Positions 58,100 to 64,000 of a DNA stretch of 64,000 nucleotides are shown here, piece after piece. Origin of the DNA: Cytidiella melzeri (lineage: Eukaryota; Basidiomycota; Agaricomycetes; Polyporales; Irpicaceae); contig JABYQR010000006.1 of the NCBI GenBank assembly GCA_022592445.1, positions 124,001-188,000 of the forward strand, written 5' to 3'. The notes under the pieces were generated by a model. The model saw only the letters and a program-made list of their open reading frames with translations. It made no database searches and was not told where the DNA came from. How positions within the stretch are numbered: position 1 is the first letter of the stretch; each line of letters starts with the position of its first letter. The translations under genes were made by a program, and so were the position numbers.

Positions 58100-58474
58100 G
58101 GGTTTAGACCCACTAAATTTGAGGCAGGCTCATTTTTCTTCTACGGAAAGCTTAACAGACACGACTATCGATAACAGTTTATTTTCTATACGAGGAGGAT
58201 CCAGCCTGCGTACTGTACTTTCCATATTGCCCGCCCGTACACCCAAATTGACCTTTCGAATTTCGGCTCGTATGGTTTTTATTTCACAAAGTAATCACGC
58301 GTATTTCTCCAGGGTTGTATTACACTTTATTCCTGACATACCCTGCACCAGGGCACTCTACGAATGCTACAACACTTGTTTGCGACGAACATGGTTTTAC
58401 ATGTCCTTTACTTTGTATGCGTCTTTGACTTGTATGTTTGGTCGTTAGTAGTCGAATTTCCGGTATGACATGTT
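58100..58474. other. convergent intergenic space
   Basis: 375 bases between two facing stops. Holds 3' ends; nothing else recognised. Confidence 0.5.
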
Positions 58475-61057
58475 TCACTGCGAGAGCTGCCTGATCTTGA
58501 GTATGATCGCTAGAAAAGTCAGGTCAATTAAATCAGAGACTAAAGAACCACCGTTACTTCGTGAAGCTTACACTGAGGATCCAAGCCTTGATGAGGAATC
58601 TGCTCAGTCAGCCCACCGCAACCTGAGAGACAGAATATTATCAGCGACTATGTCAAGACCCGCCAGCCAAAAAATGTCTACTTACCCTCCTTATTGACGC
58701 CGATGTAGCTGTATCTGGGCGTGAGCTGACGCTCAAGGAGCCATGTGCCAAACTTTGAGCCCAGCTGTAAGAGTGACAGACATCAGGACTTTATCCTTGG
58801 GGGTGAGCTCAACGGATCACAATACTTACGCCAGTCTTCTGATTCAAAGACTCAACAACAAGGACGAAGGGGCTCGAGCCGACCTTGCGGATGCTCTAAG
58901 GCAGAAAAATCAGATGTGTGTGTCGCGAAATATCTCCCGACATACCTCCTCATCGACCAGGTTGAGGGTAGGCTTGTTGATCAAACCGACATCGAGGCCC
59001 TCTTGCCTGCATCGCAGGACGGCATCCCAGGAACGGTAGAGCATGTCACCGAAAGAAACGACGTAGCCCGCCTTGCCCTCAGCGATGACCTCATCCTTGC
59101 CTGGTACAAACTCGTAGTCGTCGCCAAAAACGCGTGTCTGGCCATCCTCTCGGAGTAGGTAAGGTACCTTGGAACGAGTCGAGAAAATAAAGCGAAGGCC
59201 ACGGTCGAAGAAGACTCGCTCGACGATCTTAATCATCTGAGCGCCATCTGCGGGCCAGTAGAGCCAGGACTGGGTATCGGCGAGGCCGTTGTCCGCGAAG
59301 AAGTGGTTGATACCGAAATGGCAAGTGTTGTCAGCCATCTGCGTTTGGTAAATATTAGCTTCAATGTGGCTACACGTCCATGATCACGGACCTCGTCAAC
59401 TATAGTCACAGAAACGTATTAGACACGAGACATAGAAGTGTAGAGCTTCTTGCTAACCTCCAGAATGAGAGAAGTGACACAGCACATTGCTGAAGTTGAG
59501 GCGAGCCATGGTGATTTCGGAGATAGTCATCTCGAGGAAGGCACCAAAAGTGGCGAAGACACCGAACTTGTCCTTGTCAAAGCCAAATCCAGCAGCAGCG
59601 CTGAAGTTTCCGCGCTCCATAACTATAGACAGGCTCACTTTCAATATAGCCAACATAATCCCCGAGACAAGTGCTTACTTCCGGATTGTACAAAGACTTC
59701 AGGATGCTTCTGGTGGATGGCCTTGATACCAGTAGATCCCTCAAGGTCACCTATGGATTAATAAGAAAGACATCCTGAGCTTGAAGACAGGGATGCGTAC
59801 TGTCGATAACCATAACCTTCTTCGCTGCTTCTTCTTTGCTGAGCTTGTCAAGGACCAGGTTGACAGCCTCCCCAAAGATGACACGGTTGGCGCCGAGTTC
59901 CTTGGTTGAGCCAACATAGAGGTATGGTAGAGCATACGGTTTGATGTTGTTCAGAATGTCACCAGCGAAGCTGGGCGGAAAGCCCCTTGCCTCGAAGTAT
60001 TTAAGAGCAGCCTTGACGGGAACTGCATCGTGACCATGAGTAGTACCTTCGATGTCTGCTATACCAGGAGCCATGAGACGCTTGCAGATGACTGTTTTGT
60101 TCGTGAGTTCGCATCACAATGACAGTTCACAAAGCGTTCTTACTCGCAGCGGGGCCTTGGTACTCGATGACTTCGACAAGAGCTGCCCAGAGAGCAGCAA
60201 AGTCCTCTCCCTGGACGGTAAGGACCTTGAGGCCATGGCCGGAGAGCGTCTTCGCGAGATCATAACCCTTGAGATACTGAGAGGGGTGCCCGGCGATTGT
60301 GACGTCATTGTCATCGATGATGAGCTTGATGTTGAGGTTTTGTGCGACGGCGAGTCGAGCAGCCTCTGCATCGTTTCCTTCCTGCTGTGAACCGTCAGAA
60401 CCGAGCATGAAAACGGTTTTGTCTGGATTGGCCATGGCAATGCCGTTAACGAATGGCCAGACGTGACCAAGACGGCCGGAAGAGAACTTCACTCCAGGTG
60501 TGAGACCGAGCTCGGGGTGACCCGGAAGCTTGGAATTGGCTTCACGGTAGTGAAGTAGGTGTTCCGCCGGAATGTGTCCTTCGATAGCAGACACAAGGTA
60601 CTGCGTTGCAACACGGTGACCTATCGACAGTTTGGTGACCTTTGTCTAAGGGTGCAGAGACAGCTGCTACATACCGGCTTCATCAAAAAGAATGGGCACG
60701 TACTTATCCGAGTGGTTGAACAGGGACAAGAGCAAGTTCACCTCAGGAACGGTGTCGTAGGCACCACCTACATATTTTGTGAGGTCGCTGTAATGCGGGA
60801 TAAGGCCGCAAACGTACCCGTATGGCCACTGACACCCCTAGCAGCGCCCGTTGCGGTGAAGAGGACGATAGCATCTCGCATCAACTGAATGTTGTGCCTT
60901 AGAGTATCAAGCTGCTCATCCGACAGCTTTGGATTACTCGGGTCGAGCTTGAGCCTGTGTAAGGGTTAGACAGCGCGTATTACGACTACGAGTGTAGCTT
61001 AACGCACGGTTTGAGGGCCTTGAGGTCGATTGGGAATGCGCTGTCTGTGCCCGACAT
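58475..61057 (-). CDS. transketolase-family thiamine diphosphate enzyme
   Basis: ThDP-dependent transketolase-type enzyme of roughly 680 residues. The start ATG 61055-61057 gives MSGTDSAFPIDLKALKP, then LSDEQLDTLRHNIQLMRDAI, VSGHTGGAFDTVPEVNLLLS, SAIEGHIPAEHLLHYREANS, SSGRLGHVWPFVNGIAMANP. The ThDP motif is GSDGSQQEGNDAEAARLAVA followed by KLIIDDNDVT. Later: YFEARGFPPSFAGDIL, VMVIDSDLEGSTGIKAIHQK, GIMERGNFSAAAGFGF, EMTISEITMARLNFSNVLCH, GINHFFADNGLADTQSWLYW, and the C-terminal ESLNQKTGLGSKFGTWLLE and GCGGLTEQIPHQG, ending IRQLSQ at 58475. About ten introns. One exon is only 8 nt (59392-59399) and restores HSGGVDEMADN. It differs from standard transketolase in the C-terminal part; the substrate is uncertain. 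Intact. Confidence 0.88.
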
Positions 61058-62250
61058 GGTGGTCAATGTGAGAAAGGCAGATATCGATGCCCCACTCCTT
61101 TCGCCCCCTTCTTACTTGCACTATACCGCCCTATGCACACCGGTCCGTCGGACCCGGGCCAGTGATTTCACAGCTGTTTGACGGTAATTTATATAAGTAT
61201 ACCGCGTCGCTCTACTAACCTCAAATCAACTTCGACCTTGTACTGCACGCCCTTGCGCAGTCTTGGATTGCAACGCACCGATGCCTACACCGGACGACTA
61301 AAGAAAGCAGCACTAATATATTACGCAGGCAGAGATCCGCTGGTCATCTCGCGCATTGAGTCGTGACTCGGTCACTCGGAAGTGGTAGTGGTGAGAAAAT
61401 TCAGAGCGAGGCTTCAATGCGCTGTCGTCGGTATTCTGACCGTGTCTTTGCCAGTAAAAACGAAACACCCAACCGAGACGGAATTTCCCGCGCGGAAAGG
61501 CTATCTCAGGCTTGAGACACCTTTAGGAACTCATCCAGCGTCAATGATAGTCACTGCCTTTCACTCGCAGACATTCACGCGAGCCAAGACACGTCGGTGA
61601 CTAATTTTTAGCTAAATCACTGGGGCGCGCATAACGCGCAACTAATTCAGCTTACATGCTTTTCCCAGACTCAAGTCCGCAGAGATGATTGTTGTCTCGT
61701 CTATCAAATTCCCTTCGGGTCAGCAACAGTTACTCTCAGCTCATTCCTCGGCCGAACGCTGTTACAGCAATTTAAAAAGGGCAAGGAGAACTGCCTTTTT
61801 AACTCATTTACTCGCGCGCTCAACCGGACAGGGCGAACTTCGCGCGGATTGGGACACGAATCTCACGGTAACGTCGCAGGCAGCTCGTTTAAGACGAGAA
61901 TGCGATTTGTTGAGCTTGTAGAAGCACAATTCAAATCGCTCCCCGTGATCTCTTACGGACGGGGAGAAGGTCGTTGTTTCTGTCCATGACTATTCTCTTA
62001 TGACTCCATTGGTCAGTCTGCGTTTCCGTTTATTTGGTAAAGCTAGCTCAGGCGAGTACCTGTCAGTATGTCCCAGCAGGCACAAAGTATCGCTTACACA
62101 TATAAGCTCAAGATGCAGAGGCTGCAGCATCAGCGCATCCTTAGTTCCATCGCTCTTGACCACCTCTTCCCCAGAGTCATCGCTCATCTTCAACTGAAAC
62201 ACAATGGTCTGTTCACATGCCGATGTGCCGCCATCTTCTACTCACATAAT
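61058..62250. promoter_or_regulatory. shared divergent upstream region of transketolase and HGD genes
   Basis: 1.2 kb between two outward-pointing genes. It contains a TATA-like element at 61188-61195. Short frames on the plus strand (61178-61600, 61685-61921) have no motifs. Confidence 0.5.
61188..61195 (-). promoter_or_regulatory. TATA box candidate for the transketolase gene
   Basis: TATATAAA on the minus strand, about 131-138 bases upstream of the start codon at 61057. Reasonable match, somewhat distant. Confidence 0.4.
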
Positions 62251-64000
62251 ATGCTTCAGGCCACAGCTCAAAACGGCTACAGCGTGCAGAGGAAAAAGGA
62301 CGTATACCAGTACCAAGTTGGCTTCGGCAACTCGTTCGCTTCGGAAGCTCTGTGAGCGTACTTTTCCAAATATGTAGGCGCAATGCTAACTCAAGTCGTT
62401 CCATGTAGCCCTGGTGTTCTGCCGATTGGCCAGAATAGCCCCCAAAGGAACAAATATGACCTCTATAACGAAGGCGTACGTGAGGTTCCCATACATGCGC
62501 TGAAAATCATCTAACGGTCACCATATCATAATGCATAGATCAATGGCACACCGTTCACTACTCCTAGAGAGCAAAACGAAAGAACGTGCGCACTTGAGTA
62601 ACCAGCGAGTTTTGCTGGTGGATTAACTGCTATTTTCCATAGCTGGTTCTACCGCATCCGTCCCTCCGTGTCACACCTAGGTTTTCACACAACCGATCCG
62701 CAGAACCCGAATGTAAAATCCCCGTTTAATATCTATCAACAAGAGACCATGTCTGATGAGCTTTCGCATAGTTGGAAGCGGAATTCTCTCTCAAGGATCC
62801 CAAGCAACATGTAGTCCCCACTCAGATGACCTGGGACCCGATTGCTGTGCCTTCTGAGTCCTCGAAAGTCACCTTTATTGACGGCATAGTAACTATTCTA
62901 GGAAACGGCGGACCCATGGCACGCGAGGGACTCGCCCTTCATTTATACAGCTGCAATACCTCCATGGGGAAGACAGCGTTTGTCAACAGCGACGGCGACT
63001 TCTTAGTTATCCCAGTGTTTGGTCGTCTGGACATTCAGACTGAGATGGGAAAGTAAGCCTGCTTGCAAACACTGTTCAACGGGCGCGCGACTAATGCGAG
63101 ATTTACAGAATGATGGTCTGCCCCGGCGAGATTGCTGTAGTCCAGCGTGGTATCAAATGGAAGGTCACCCTCCCAGACGGTCCAGCTCGTGGCTGTAGGT
63201 TTTTTGTGTTTTGTTACTGTGAAGCATTTGAAGACACCGTGCTATTTGTAGACATACAGGAGATATTTGGCTCTCACTATGAGCTCCCAGAGCTCGGACC
63301 CCTCGGTGCCAATGGTCTTGCGAATGTCCGTGATTTCGAGCATCCTATTGCTCACTTTGACATTGATCAGAGTGTATGGGAAGGTGAGCCAAAATTCCAC
63401 GCACCTTGTCAATAATGTTAATTGATTTTGCTCTCAGTCATCTACAAGTAAGGTAGCCCCTTGTCTGGTGAGATGACGTACCAAAGTGATTTCGACAGGC
63501 TGGGCGGTAAATACTTTACTTGCAAGCAAAATCACACACCCTTTGATGTCGTTGCATGGCATGGAAAGTGAGTATCATTTTATTCTGCTCTAGGAGCCTC
63601 CTTATGTTGCTTACTCAAATGCACTAGTTACGTGCCTTACAAATATGATCTGGATGCTTTCATCACGGTTGGATCTGTTTCCAAGGACCACGCGGATCCG
63701 TCCACCTTCACTGTCCTCACTGCCAAGTCTAAGACCACCGGTGTTCCACTTGCCGAATTTCTAGTAGCCAAGGAGCGCTGGGATGTCGCTACCGAAACGT
63801 TCCGTCCTCCTGTACGTTTTCAACAGTGAACATCGCATGTCATTTATAATTGAAGGCACTTTTTCGTAGTACTTTCACAGGAATACTGCCACCGAGATTA
63901 TAGGCATCGTGAAAGGAAGCTTCGGCGGAGGTCCTAATAGTGTTCAGGTCGGAGGTCTTAGCTACGTCAACGGGTTCTGCCCTCACGGTGGTACGCATCA
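62251..64000 (+). CDS. homogentisate 1,2-dioxygenase, 3' end beyond window
   Basis: Non-heme iron dioxygenase that opens the ring of homogentisate in tyrosine and phenylalanine breakdown. Start ATG 62251 (MLQATAQNGYSVQRKKDVYQ), then VGFGNSFASEALPGVLPIGQ, NSPQRNKYDLYNEGINGTPF, WFYRIRPSVSHLGFHTTDPQ, PTQMTWDPIAVP, TFIDGIVTILGNGGPMAREG, LHLYSCNTSMGKTAFVNSDG, FLVIPVFGRLDIQTEMGK, CPGEIAVVQRGIKWKVTLPD, EIFGSHYELPELGPLGANGL, ANVRDFEHPIAHFD, then after introns LGGKYFTCKQNHTPFDVVAW and HG, YVPYKYDLDAFITVGSVSKD, LAEFLVAKERWDVATETFRP, YFHRNTATEIIG. The last visible part is NGFCPHG. The metal-binding His/Glu residues lie around the FHRN and downstream segments, some of which are outside the window. About ten introns and no frame break. 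Confidence 0.93.

Noticed and set aside
1..64000. CRISPR arrays, rRNA genes, intact transposons, telomeric repeats
   Set aside because: None were seen: no regularly spaced repeats, no rRNA-like blocks, no transposase or reverse transcriptase motifs, and no telomere repeat tracts.

Overview
The window is nuclear DNA of a filamentous basidiomycete, most likely a wood-decay member of the Agaricomycetes. Genes are densely packed on both strands and cut by many short introns of about 45-65 nt with GT..AG ends. Most predicted proteins only become continuous once these introns are removed. A tandem pair of AA14 lytic polysaccharide monooxygenases, an arrestin-like protein of the expanded basidiomycete type and a divergent second beta-tubulin all fit that group. 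The species cannot be named from the sequence alone.

Layout, left to right. 1-8.8 kb (all minus strand): the 5' part of an NADH:flavin oxidoreductase, an alpha/beta hydrolase, a low-complexity conserved protein, the mitochondrial p32/MAM33 protein and a Zn2Cys6 transcription factor. 8.8-11.4 kb: mostly gene-free, with a decayed cytochrome P450 fragment. 11.4-23.1 kb: MPDU1-like PQ-loop protein and eIF3e (divergent pair), an arrestin-like protein, the proteasome chaperone Nas6/gankyrin, TFIIH subunit TFB2, and a WOPR (Gti1/Pac2) transcription factor. 23.1-27.7 kb: a 4.6 kb gene-free stretch shared by the WOPR gene and a heat shock factor binding protein 1 gene. 28.5-36.7 kb: GET4, TSC13 enoyl reductase, an intron-containing tRNA-Trp, ARV1, a PLP aminotransferase and an aldo-keto reductase. 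37.8-45 kb (all plus strand): RING-like protein, zinc-ribbon protein, DUF4604 protein, SDHAF3 and cyanate hydratase. 45.5-55 kb (all minus strand): small secreted protein, divergent beta-tubulin with about 24 introns, two AA14 LPMOs and a DUF4112 protein. 55.9-64 kb: an AT-hook/cysteine-cluster protein, a transketolase-family enzyme and the 5' part of homogentisate 1,2-dioxygenase.

The genes do not form one pathway. Most are housekeeping functions: ER lipid and protein biogenesis (MPDU1, GET4, TSC13, ARV1), transcription and translation (TFB2, eIF3e), proteasome assembly, mitochondrial factors (MAM33, SDHAF3) and tyrosine catabolism (HGD). The accessory and most group-specific part is 45.5-53.5 kb. 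I found no CRISPR array, rRNA gene, intact transposon or obvious biosynthetic cluster. The most interesting features are the AA14 pair with a conserved C-terminal tail, the divergent beta-tubulin with 6-nt and 9-nt microexons and altered drug-site residues, an 8-nt microexon in the transketolase gene, and the large empty region upstream of the WOPR regulator. All gene models come from reading splice signals by eye, without transcript evidence.
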